NCBI RefSeq assembly: GCF_003112575.1
Contig: NZ_BEWC01000004.1
Span: 62,001 to 126,000 of the forward strand
DNA length: 64,000 nt
Reading direction: 5' to 3'
Source: Streptomyces ardesiacus
GTDB taxonomy: Bacteria; Actinomycetota; Actinomycetes; Streptomycetales; Streptomycetaceae
Shown: piece by piece, positions 34,138-42,314 of the stretch
How the letters are laid out: every line of letters starts with the position of its first letter
Numbering within the stretch: the stretch's first letter is position 1
Program-made: the position numbers and the translations under genes
Notes under the pieces: generated by a model
The model's input: the letters and a program-made list of their open reading frames with translations, nothing else
What the model was told of the DNA's origin: nothing
Databases searched by the model: none

Positions 34138-34414
34138 CGGGCGCGCCGGCAGGGGCGGACACCTCGTCGTTGACGTCCGGCTGGGCAGAGCCGCCGGCAC
34201 ACACCGAAGCTGCCTGTGGGAGTCAGCCGTGAAGACGAGGGTGACGCCGGCGGCGAGCGCGGCGGGGCCGGTGGCGACCGACCGCTCCTGTCCTGGACGC
34301 TCTCGTGAGCCCACGGTGTCGTACGGGCTCCCGGGCGTTCCCTGCGGCATGGAACAGTCGTGGTTGCCGGGGTGCAGAAGCGCGGGATGGGGATGCGACG
34401 GCTGCCGAGGACCC

Positions 34415-35650
34415 TCACAGGAACCGGCGGATGGGCTGTACCGCTGCCTCCCGCGCACGCTGCAGCGCGGGCCGCCGCCTCCAACGGCCCGGCTGAATCG
34501 GCTCGCTGACTGCCTTGTCGGCCTCGAAGTGCCGGTCCAGGGTGGCGGTGAACTCCGCGTCGAGCACGGCGAGCATGACTTCCTCGTCGTGGTCCAGGGA
34601 ACGCCGGTTGAAATTGGTCGAGCCGACCAGGGCAGCCGTGCGGTCGACGGTCATGACCTTGGCGTGCAGCATCGTCGGCTGGTAGTGGTGGATCTTCACA
34701 CCGCAGGACAGAAGCACTTCGTAGTGGTGCTGCCCGGCCAGCCGGCAGACGCGCTTGTCCGTGTGGGGACCGGGCAGCAGGATCTCCACCTCCACCCCGC
34801 GCCGTGCGGCGGCGCACAGGAGGTCGATGAAGTAGGCGTCCGGAGAGAAGTAGGCCGTGGCCAGTCTGAACCGCTCCTCGGCGGACTCGATCATGACCCG
34901 GATGAGGGTCTGCATGTCCTGCCAGCCGAAACTGGCCGAACCACGCACGACCTGGACCACCGCGTCGCCCTGGGGGCGGTGCTCGATGAACCGGTCCCGG
35001 TCGTCGAAGAGTTCGTCGTGGCACTCGGCCCAGTTCTGGGCGAAGGCGGCGGCGATGCCGTCCACGGCGGGACCGCGTACCCGCACGTGGGTGTCCCGCC
35101 ACTCGTCCGGGTTGCGCGCGTCGCCGCACCACTCCTCGGCGATGCCCACCCCGCCGGTGAAGCCCACCTGTTCGTCGACCACGAGGACCTTGCGGTGGCA
35201 GCGGTGGTTCTGTTTGAAGGGCGAGAGGTGTGCGGGTCTGCGGAACCAGGCCACCTGGACGCCCGTCCGGTCCATCTCCGTCAGCAGGTCGTTGTCGATG
35301 AGCCTGCTGCCGAAGCCGTCCAGCAACAGCCGCACGCGCACTCCGGCCCGCGCCCGCTCCGCCAGGGCGTGGGCGAAGTCGCGGGCGATGTCGCCCTTCC
35401 AGTACACGAACGTCATCATGTCCACCGTGTGCTCGGCGGACCGGATGGCCTCGAGCATGGCGGGGAAGATCTCGTCCCCGTTGCGCAGGGCGTCCAGGGC
35501 GTTCCCCTCGGTCGCCGCGATGCCGATCAGGCGCTCCAGCCGGCGGCGTATGCGTACGGCGCGCTCGTCCGGGTGTCCGCCGTCGGTCACAGAGGCACCG
35601 GAGGCACCGGAGGCACCGGAGGCCGACGGCATGTCCTGGGCAGTCGTCAT
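34415..35650 (-). CDS. Phospholipase D / cardiolipin synthase-like protein
   Basis: 411 residues from the ATG at 35650 (RBS GGGGAGAGGG). It has two HKD motifs: HRKVLVVD (His152, Lys154, Asp159) and HAKVMTVD (His329, Lys331, Asp336), each followed by the usual G-S-T-N-type loop (FTGG, VGSTNFN). The enzyme would transfer or hydrolyse phosphatidyl groups at the membrane, most simply making cardiolipin. The N-terminus lacks transmembrane helices and carries a short (GAS)3 repeat encoded by three identical 9-bp units. The gene starts 17 bases after the sigma factor stop, so the two are one operon, which points to a stress-linked envelope role. Confidence 0.88.
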   Translation of the reverse strand: MTTAQDMPSASGASGASGASVTDGGHPDERAVRIRRRLERLIGIAATEGNALDALRNGDEIFPAMLEAIRSAEHTVDMMTFVYWKGDIARDFAHALAERARAGVRVRLLLDGFGSRLIDNDLLTEMDRTGVQVAWFRRPAHLSPFKQNHRCHRKVLVVDEQVGFTGGVGIAEEWCGDARNPDEWRDTHVRVRGPAVDGIAAAFAQNWAECHDELFDDRDRFIEHRPQGDAVVQVVRGSASFGWQDMQTLIRVMIESAEERFRLATAYFSPDAYFIDLLCAAARRGVEVEILLPGPHTDKRVCRLAGQHHYEVLLSCGVKIHHYQPTMLHAKVMTVDRTAALVGSTNFNRRSLDHDEEVMLAVLDAEFTATLDRHFEADKAVSEPIQPGRWRRRPALQRAREAAVQPIRRFL

Positions 35651-35667
35651 CCCTCTCCCCCTTTCCG

Positions 35668-36516
35668 TCAGCACTCGCTGAGCATCCCTTCGCGCAGCCT
35701 GGTCAGCAGCCGCGAGATCAGCCGGGACACGTGCATCTGGGAGACGCCGAGGCGCTCGCCGATGTCCTTCTGGGTCAGTTCCTCCACGAACCGCCAGTGG
35801 ATGATCTGCCGGTCGCGTTCGTCCAGTTCGGCGATCATCGGGGCCAGGGCGTGGAAGTCGTCCACCAGGGCGAGGGCGGCGTCGTCGGTGCCGATGAAGT
35901 CGGCGAGCGCGGACTCGCCGTCCTCGCTGCCGTTGATGGTCGCGTCCAGGGAGGAGGAGTTGTAGCCGTTGGCCGCCAGCCGGGCCTCGACGACCTCGTC
36001 CTCCGGGAGGCTCATCAGCTCCGACAGCTCCTGGGTGGTGGGGTTGCGGCCGAGCCGGCTGCGCAGTTCCTCGGTAGCGCGGGCGAGCTGGACGCGGGCT
36101 TCCTGGAGGCGGCGGGGCACGTGCACGGCCCAGGAGGTGTCCCGGAAGAACCGCTTGATCTCGCCGACGATGTAGGGCACGGCGAAGGAGGTGAACTCGA
36201 CCTCGCGGGTCAGCTCGAACCGGTCGATGGCCTTGATGAGACCGATCATGCCGACCTGGACGATGTCCTCCATCTCCTCCGGCCCGCGGCTGCGGAAGCG
36301 GCCGGCCGCGAAGCGGACCAGGGACATGTTCATCTCGATCAGCGTGTTACGGGCGTACTGGTACTCGGGCGTGCCCTCCTCCAGCACCGTCAGCTGCTCG
36401 AAGAACAGCTTCGACAACTCCCGCGCGTCCCTGGGCGCCACCTTGGACGGGTCCGCGATCTCCGGCATGCCCGTCGTCGTGGCGCGCTCGGTGGTCCCTG
36501 CGGTCGCCGTCGTCAT
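35668..36516 (-). CDS. SigB/SigF/SigG-family RNA polymerase sigma factor
   Basis: 282 residues from the ATG at 36516, which has GGGAGGG six bases upstream; an ATG at 36600 would add 28 residues. Region 2 shows IEMNMSLVRFAAGRFRSRG, MEDIVQVGMIGLIKAIDRFE and FTSFAVPYIVGEIKRFFRD. Region 3 has VHVPRRLQEARVQL and region 4 an HTH at TQKDIGERLGVSQMHVSRLI. This is the stress/sporulation sigma family of Streptomyces, usually held by RsbW-like anti-sigma factors that SpoIIE phosphatases indirectly relieve. No anti-sigma gene is adjacent. It is first in an operon with the phospholipase D gene, and a long perfect inverted repeat lies upstream. Confidence 0.93.
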   Translation of the reverse strand: MTTATAGTTERATTTGMPEIADPSKVAPRDARELSKLFFEQLTVLEEGTPEYQYARNTLIEMNMSLVRFAAGRFRSRGPEEMEDIVQVGMIGLIKAIDRFELTREVEFTSFAVPYIVGEIKRFFRDTSWAVHVPRRLQEARVQLARATEELRSRLGRNPTTQELSELMSLPEDEVVEARLAANGYNSSSLDATINGSEDGESALADFIGTDDAALALVDDFHALAPMIAELDERDRQIIHWRFVEELTQKDIGERLGVSQMHVSRLISRLLTRLREGMLSEC

Positions 36517-37101
36517 GATGTGCCCTCCCGTTGAAACTGCCCCCGGCGGTCGTCGGCTCACACCGACGAAGCTCCGTTTGCCCTGTTCGAAGACTTCCAT
36601 ACACCCCTTTTCCCGGCCGGGCCGGTGAGCTCGGTCACCGGCCCGGCCGGGAAGGCGTACCGACCGATGCCGGACGTCGGCCGGCGCGAGGACGTACTCC
36701 GCCGCGGCTCCGGTGCCGCCCATCAGCAGGAAGCCGAGGACGGCGTCGCGTGGACAGCCCCCGCTCGGTCACGGCGAGAAGACGGTTCCCGTCAACGCCT
36801 CCAGGAGACTGAACCCGTCCCCGTCCGGATCGCTCTCGACGTGGATCTGAACGTAGTCGGTATGAATCCCTCCCACCACCGGCCTCCGCACCCTCGAAAA
36901 GGCAGGCGCCTGGGCGGTGTCGGCGTTTCGGCCACTTCGGTCCCGGCGTCTTTCCCCCACCGGTTCAGGGATCCGGCCCCGCGGGGGCCGACGGCACCGG
37001 GAGCGGCGGGCTCCACAGCGCGACCGAATGACGTGTGTTCGAAAGCGCTGCCGAGTCGTTGAGCCTCACGACCGTGTCACAGCAACCGTGCCGGGGGAAC
37101 G
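36517..37101. other. Divergent intergenic region
   Basis: 585 bases between the leftward sigma factor and the rightward peptide/ABC operon, so both promoters should be here. It holds the long inverted repeat at 36610-36653. A leftward frame ending at 36769 has a protein-like tail (YVQIHVESDPDGDGF) with G/C-rich third positions and might encode a peptide of up to 63 residues, but its start and family are unclear. Confidence 0.4.
36610..36653. repeat. Perfect 19-bp inverted repeat with 6-base loop
   Basis: Arms 36610-36628 and 36635-36653 are exact reverse complements (core TCCCGGCCGGGCCGGTGA) around GCTCGG. It lies about 94 bases upstream of the preferred sigma factor start and 10 bases upstream of the alternative ATG at 36600. 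It could be an insulator/terminator, a 5'-UTR hairpin or a large operator. No T-tract follows on either strand. Confidence 0.85.
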
Positions 37102-37308
37102 ATGACCTCGATCATCACTCAGAATCAGTCGCCACAGCCGACGGAGGGCGCCTCGCGCGACGGCCGCCCGCAGGAGGCCGGTGTTCGAAGGGAACGGACG
37201 GGAGAGGCGCGCCCCCCGGAGCCGGACAGGCATGCAGAACGGACCCGGGTGTCGGCGAACGACCCGTCGTACCAGGGGCTGAACGGGCCTGCGGGAGCTG
37301 CCCTGTGA
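37102..37308 (+). CDS. 68-residue hydrophilic peptide coupled to an ABC exporter
   Basis: ATG at 37102 four bases after GGGGGA. The 68-codon frame ends in TGA, overlapping the GTG start of the ABC gene (GTGA). The peptide is hydrophilic and rich in Arg, Glu, Pro and Gly (MTSIITQNQSPQP..., ending SYQGLNGPAGAAL), with no signal peptide, cysteine or transmembrane segment. Close coupling to an exporter raises the idea of a ribosomal peptide precursor or leader, but no RiPP modification enzyme is nearby and I know no matching family. It could also be a small regulatory ORF that feeds ribosomes to the ABC gene. Confidence 0.5.
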   Translation: MTSIITQNQSPQPTEGASRDGRPQEAGVRRERTGEARPPEPDRHAERTRVSANDPSYQGLNGPAGAAL

Positions 37309-39296
37309 AGCGGCTCTTCGGCCCGGTCAGGATGGCCGACCCGCAGGTGTCCGACGCCGAGCACGAGCTGTTCGGCGGGCCCCTGCGCTACGACATGGGC
37401 TGGTCCCAGCACGAGCACGCGACCTTGGACCTGACCATGATGTCCGCGCTGCGTTCCATGCCCGCGCTCGTCGGCGCCACGCTGCGCATGGCGTGGCAGG
37501 CCGACCGGCGTGCCCTGCTCTCGGTCGGGGTCAGCGAGATCGGCCAGGGCATCGCCTCGGCCGCCGGCCTGCTCGCCGTCAACGCCGTGATGCACGCCCT
37601 GCTGGCCGGCACCGGCAGCGCCGCCGAACGGCTGCACGCCCTGCTGCCGGGTCTGCTGGCCGCCGCCGCGATCGGCGTCGTCAACTCCGCCCTGTCCGCG
37701 TGGTCCACGTCCCGGGCCGGGCGACTGGAGCCGAAGGTCGAGCGGATCGCCACGACGCAGTACCTGGCCGCCGCGGTCGGCGTCGAGCTGGAGGCCATCG
37801 ACGATCCCGACTTCCGGCGGCTGGTGGACATCGCCCAGCACGGCCCCGGTTCCGCCCGCCGCATGATCAGCGCCTGCGTCGCGGCGCTGAACGGCCTCAT
37901 CTCCCTGATCACCACCGCCGGCGTCCTTCTCGTGCTCCACCCCGTGCTGCTGCCCATGCTGCTCCTCATCGCCGCCCCGCGCGGCTGGGGCGCCATGCGC
38001 GTGGCCCAGGAACGGTACGTGTCGGTGATGAGCTGGATCGAGCACGTGCGGGCCAGCCGCCTGATCGGCAACCTGCTCACCGAACGCAGCGCCGCACAGG
38101 AAGTCCGTCTCCACGCCGTCGGCCCCTTCCTCCTCGGCCGCTACGAACGCATGGCCGAGAGCGCCGAAGCCGAACAGGAGCGCCTCGCCTCCAGCAAGGC
38201 CCTGACCGAATGGGCCGCCTCCGCCCTGTCCGGCCTGGCGATGGCCGCGACCTACGGGGCCATGTTCTGGCTGATCATGGCCGGGCACATGAGCCTCGCC
38301 GTCGCCGGAACCGCCGTCGTCGCCGTACGGACCGGCTCGGCGAGCCTGGGCGCGCTGGTCATGAACATCAATCAGCTCCACGAGGAGAGCCTCTACGTCC
38401 GCGACCACGGCCGCTTCCTCACCCAGGCCGCCCGGCGAACGCTCCCCACCGGCGGTGCGCCCGTTCCCGAGCGGGTCGGGGAGATCGTTCTCGATCAGGT
38501 CACCTACCGCTATCCCGACCGGGACACCGCGGCCCTGGACGGGGTCTCGCTGACCCTGCCGATGGGGTCCGTCACCGCGGTGGTCGGTGAGAACGGCTCC
38601 GGCAAGAGCACCCTGATGAAGATCCTCTCCGGCTTGCTGCTGCCCGACGCCGGCACGCTGCGCTGGGGCGAGGCCGATCTCACCGGTCTCGACCGCACCC
38701 AGGTCTTCGCACGCGTGTCCCTGCTCACCCAGGACTTCCAGCGCTGGCCCGTGACCGCCGCGATGAACATCCGCCTGGGCCGCCCCGACCACCCCGCGAC
38801 GGACGAGGACCTCCAGCCCTCGGTCGACTACGCCGTCGCCGGACCCGTCATCGCCAAACTCCCCGACGGCCTGCGCAGCCTGCTGGCCCGCGTCTTCCGC
38901 GGCGCCATCGAACTGTCCGGCGGCGAATGGCAGAAGGTCGGCCTGGCCCGCACGCACTGGCGCAGCTCCACCTCCGAGGCGGACGGCGTGCTCATCGTGG
39001 ACGAGCCGACCTCCGCCCTCGACCCCGAAGCCGAGATCCAGGCCTTCGACCGCATCCGCCGCCTCGCCGCCCCGAACCGGGCCGTCGTCCTGGTCACCCA
39101 CCGCATGTCCGGTGTCCGTCACGCCGACCACATCTACGTCCTCAGCGACGGGCACCTCGCCGAACACGGCACCCACGACGAACTCGTCACCGCCCGCGGC
39201 CGGTACGCCGCCATGTTCGACGCCCAGGCCGCCCAGTACGCCCCGGCCCCCAGCATCCCGGGCCCTGCCGCGCCGACCGTCCCGGACCAGGTATGA
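37305..39296 (+). CDS. ABC exporter, fused permease and ATPase
   Basis: 663 residues from the GTG at 37305, which has GGGAG seven bases upstream. A transmembrane domain (about 45-345) has five or six hydrophobic segments. The nucleotide-binding domain carries Walker A VGENGSGKST at about 426, a Q-loop (LLTQDFQRW), signature LSGGEWQKVGLARTHW, Walker B VLIVDEPTSALD and switch VTHRM. It is a half-size exporter of the type often found with peptide or lipid export, without an N-terminal peptidase domain. It probably works as a homodimer. It is translationally coupled to the 68-residue ORF, which is the only clue to a substrate. Confidence 0.9.
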   Translation: MKRLFGPVRMADPQVSDAEHELFGGPLRYDMGWSQHEHATLDLTMMSALRSMPALVGATLRMAWQADRRALLSVGVSEIGQGIASAAGLLAVNAVMHALLAGTGSAAERLHALLPGLLAAAAIGVVNSALSAWSTSRAGRLEPKVERIATTQYLAAAVGVELEAIDDPDFRRLVDIAQHGPGSARRMISACVAALNGLISLITTAGVLLVLHPVLLPMLLLIAAPRGWGAMRVAQERYVSVMSWIEHVRASRLIGNLLTERSAAQEVRLHAVGPFLLGRYERMAESAEAEQERLASSKALTEWAASALSGLAMAATYGAMFWLIMAGHMSLAVAGTAVVAVRTGSASLGALVMNINQLHEESLYVRDHGRFLTQAARRTLPTGGAPVPERVGEIVLDQVTYRYPDRDTAALDGVSLTLPMGSVTAVVGENGSGKSTLMKILSGLLLPDAGTLRWGEADLTGLDRTQVFARVSLLTQDFQRWPVTAAMNIRLGRPDHPATDEDLQPSVDYAVAGPVIAKLPDGLRSLLARVFRGAIELSGGEWQKVGLARTHWRSSTSEADGVLIVDEPTSALDPEAEIQAFDRIRRLAAPNRAVVLVTHRMSGVRHADHIYVLSDGHLAEHGTHDELVTARGRYAAMFDAQAAQYAPAPSIPGPAAPTVPDQV

Positions 39297-39402
39297 CCGT
39301 ATGACCCTGCCACCCAGCGGATCATCTTGCGTGTCTGCGCTGACGGGTTGGGAGCCCGTGGAAAAGTCACTGTTCCATGCCGGCCATGAGGAGGGCGGAG
39401 AC

Positions 39403-41109
39403 ATGCAGGGACAAGGCCCCTCGGCACCTGGTGGACAGGCTCCCGCGGGCGGGTCGGGGCCTCGGCCTGCCTGGCTGGAATCACTGGCCGCCGCCGCATA
39501 CCTGGCCGACGAGCAGGGCGTCATCACCGCCGTCAACACGGTGGCCGAGCAGCTTCTCGGCCGGAACGCCGTGGAACTGCTCGGGCGGGACGCGCATGAC
39601 ACGCTGCACCGGAACGCCCTCGGCCAGCCCGAACCGAGAAGCGAGTGCCCGGTCCGGCAGGCCGTCCTGGCGGGCCGCACGGCGCAAGGCGGAGCGCTCT
39701 GGTTCGAGCGGGGCGACGGTTCGGTCACCCCTGTGGCCTGGCTGGTCACCGGATACGACGCGGGCGGCCGACGGGGCACGCTGGCGTTCTTTCACCCGCT
39801 GGACGACACGGAGCCCGGTTCGCTGCAAGAGCCCCTGTCCGAGCTGGAGCGCCTGGCGCTGTTCGCGGAGCTGACCACCCAGCTGACCTCGACGATGGAC
39901 GTCGAGGAGGTCCTGAACCGACTGGTGCGTCTGCTGGTGCCGCGGCTGGCGGACTGGGCCGTCGTCGACCTCATCACCGAGGCGGGCGGGGTGTGGCGTC
40001 GTGTCGTCGTCCACGCCGAGGACGGCGACCTGAGGAACCAGGAGAACCTCGTCGGGCCCATGTCGGCGGTGCCTCAGGAGTCCCAGCTTCCTCTCTCCCG
40101 TGCGCTGAGGGGCGCCGCGTCCGCGCTCACGGGCCCCGAGACCTATCGGGGGGAGCCGGACTCGGAACTCGCCGTGGAACAGGGCCGGCTCTTCGCGGCC
40201 ACCGGGATCCAGTCCGCCGTCATCGGCCCGATCCGCGGCCTCCGGGACGTGCTGGGCGCACTGACTCTGGGCCGCTCCGACGGCTCGCACCCGTTCACGA
40301 CCGCCGATCTGCCCCTGCTGGAGGAGATCACGCGGCGGGCCGGGCTGGCACTGGACAACGCCCGTCTCTACGAGCGGCAGCGGAAGGTGTCGGAGACGAT
40401 GCAACGTCACCTTCTGCCGCAGCTGCCGCGTGTGCCGGACCTGCAGATGACGGCGCGCTACGTGCCGGCGCCGGACGCGTCCCAGGTCGGCGGCGACTGG
40501 TACGACGCGTTCGTCCTGCCCGACGGCGCGACCGCACTGGTCATCGGCGACGTCGTCGGGCACGACCTGGAAGCGGCGGCCGACATGGCCCAGTTGCGGA
40601 ACATGCTGCGCGCCTACGCCTTCTCCCAGCAGAAGCCACCCAGCAAGATCGTCGAATGGCTGGACCAGGCCGCCATGCAGCTGTCCGGATCCGACATGGC
40701 CACCCTCGTCCTGGCCCGGCTCACCAGGGTCGGACCCCTCGGCTGGGAGCTGACCTGGACCAATGCGGGCCACCCGCCGCCCCTGCTCATCACCCGTGAG
40801 GGGGCGACCCAGTACCTCACCGACGCGCACGGCATGCTCCTCGGGACCGGATGGGCGGAGCCACGCCCGGACGTGTCGCTGCTCCTGCCACCCGGCGCCA
40901 CCCTGTTGCTGTACACCGACGGCCTCATCGAGGAGCCCGGTGCCTCGCTCGACGACGGACTGGACCGGCTGAGCCGTCAGGCCGCCGCGCTCTCGCACCA
41001 TCCCCTGGACACCTTCACCGACGAGCTCCTCGCCCGTGCCCGTCCCGCGGCCAACGAGGACGACATCGCCCTCCTCGCCCTGCGCACCGCGCACCGCGCC
41101 CGACTGTGA
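39403..41109 (+). CDS. PAS-GAF-SpoIIE (PPM) serine phosphatase
   Basis: 568 residues from the ATG at 39403, which follows GGAGGGCGGAGAC; ATG at 39301 is an alternative. The PAS domain is about 25-125 (AYLADEQGVITAVNTVAEQLLG), the GAF domain about 150-320 (LFAELTTQLTSTMDVEEVLNRL, then LADWAVVDLITEAGGVW). The SpoIIE-type phosphatase is about 345-565, with VGGDWYDAF, GDVVGHDLEAAADMAQLRN, NAGHPPPLL and LYTDGLIEEPG. It should dephosphorylate an anti-sigma antagonist in response to ligand or redox sensing. It is a close paralogue of the partial gene at the left window edge. It lies three genes from a SigB-type sigma factor and may belong to that partner-switching circuit. Confidence 0.92.
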   Translation: MQGQGPSAPGGQAPAGGSGPRPAWLESLAAAAYLADEQGVITAVNTVAEQLLGRNAVELLGRDAHDTLHRNALGQPEPRSECPVRQAVLAGRTAQGGALWFERGDGSVTPVAWLVTGYDAGGRRGTLAFFHPLDDTEPGSLQEPLSELERLALFAELTTQLTSTMDVEEVLNRLVRLLVPRLADWAVVDLITEAGGVWRRVVVHAEDGDLRNQENLVGPMSAVPQESQLPLSRALRGAASALTGPETYRGEPDSELAVEQGRLFAATGIQSAVIGPIRGLRDVLGALTLGRSDGSHPFTTADLPLLEEITRRAGLALDNARLYERQRKVSETMQRHLLPQLPRVPDLQMTARYVPAPDASQVGGDWYDAFVLPDGATALVIGDVVGHDLEAAADMAQLRNMLRAYAFSQQKPPSKIVEWLDQAAMQLSGSDMATLVLARLTRVGPLGWELTWTNAGHPPPLLITREGATQYLTDAHGMLLGTGWAEPRPDVSLLLPPGATLLLYTDGLIEEPGASLDDGLDRLSRQAAALSHHPLDTFTDELLARARPAANEDDIALLALRTAHRARL

Positions 41110-41389
41110 ACTGCCTTCGGCGCTCGTGCATCAGCACTCGGCCGTACGGGGCGTCGGGTGCGCGGTGACCGGCGATGTGCCGTTTCTGCCGGGCTCCTCG
41201 ATGCTCCCGGCGGACGACGGTCTGGTCGTTGAGGGGCGCCCTCGCACGCCCCCGCCCGGTTGTGTTGATGCGCGTCAGCCCTTCTGGCAGGGTGAAGCCG
41301 GCCGATCGGGCAGGGAGTTCGATCTCGAGCAGGACCAACGACCCGGTGCCGGTCAGGACGCGGCGGCACTCTTCGAACAGGAGGGGCCC

Positions 41390-42208
41390 ATGCTGAAGCA
41401 GGTCGTCGAGGGTGTGCTGATCCATCGGAGCGAGTTGCTGGAGAACAACACCGTTGTCGTGCAGGGCAGGGACGGCGTGCTCCTCGTAGACGCCGGCATT
41501 ACCGGCGCCGAAATGACCTGCCTGGCGAACGACCTTCGTGAGCTGGACCTGCCCGTGGTGGCAGGCTTCTCGACGCATCCTGATTGGGACCACGTGCTCT
41601 GGCATGCCGAACTGGGCGATGCGCCTCGTTACGGCACGGCCCGCTGCGCGGCCTTCATGCAGGACGTGTTGTCGGACGCGGACTGGAAGGCCGGCGTCGC
41701 CGAGGGTCTGCCACCGGAAATCGCCGAGGACACACCACTGGCCCTGTACGGCCTCCTCACTGGTCTGCCTGCCGGAACCGCACGGCTTCCTTGGGACGGC
41801 CCCGCGGTGCGGATCATTGAGCATCCGGCGCATGCCCCGGGCCATGCGGCGCTGTTGATCGAGGAACGCCGCGTTCTCATCGCCGGCGACATGCTCTCCG
41901 ACGTCTTCGTTCCCCTGCTCGACGCCACCGACAACCCGATCGAGGACTACCTCGTCGGTCTGGGAGTGCTCGAGGGCACGGCGGACGACGTCGATGTCCT
42001 CGTCCCCGGACACGGATCCGTCGCCAGGGACGAGGAGGTACGCGCAAGGATCACACGGGATCGGGCGTACGTGGAGGACCTGCGTGACGCCCGGGTGTCC
42101 AGCGACCCACGAGTCGTTTCGCCCAAGCCCGGCTGGGAGTGGGCAAGCGACCTTCACGAGGCGCAGGCCCGAAGCCTGGCCCGAGGAAGAGCGCGGGGGG
42201 ACGCCTGA
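41390..42208 (+). CDS. Metallo-beta-lactamase-fold hydrolase with HxDxDH variant site
   Basis: 272 residues from the ATG at 41390, three bases after AGGAGGGG. MBL landmarks: VLLVDAGITG, the zinc motif written HPDWDH, HAPGHAALL, IAGDMLSD and LVPGHGSVA. The canonical motif is HxHxDH; here the second histidine is aspartate (codon GAT). That may change metal use at one site. Other ligands are kept, so a hydrolase acting on an ester, thioester or phosphoester remains likely. It stands alone between the phosphatase and a convergent aldehyde dehydrogenase. Confidence 0.8.
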   Translation: MLKQVVEGVLIHRSELLENNTVVVQGRDGVLLVDAGITGAEMTCLANDLRELDLPVVAGFSTHPDWDHVLWHAELGDAPRYGTARCAAFMQDVLSDADWKAGVAEGLPPEIAEDTPLALYGLLTGLPAGTARLPWDGPAVRIIEHPAHAPGHAALLIEERRVLIAGDMLSDVFVPLLDATDNPIEDYLVGLGVLEGTADDVDVLVPGHGSVARDEEVRARITRDRAYVEDLRDARVSSDPRVVSPKPGWEWASDLHEAQARSLARGRARGDA

Positions 42209-42314
42209 CCAGGGATCCGCTTCCGCCACAGGACGCCCCTGCCAGTGAACCGTTGCTCACGCCAGGACCCGCCCGCCGGGGTTCTCCTGCCCCGACCGGC
42301 CAGGGCCCCCGGGC

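Noticed and set aside
32446..34458. Long minus-strand frame across the protease gene
   Set aside because: No recognisable domain; it covers two genuine plus-strand genes.
37125..39779. Long minus-strand frame across the ABC exporter
   Set aside because: Gly/Gln/His-rich shadow without domains; the plus strand encodes a clear ABC transporter with Walker motifs.
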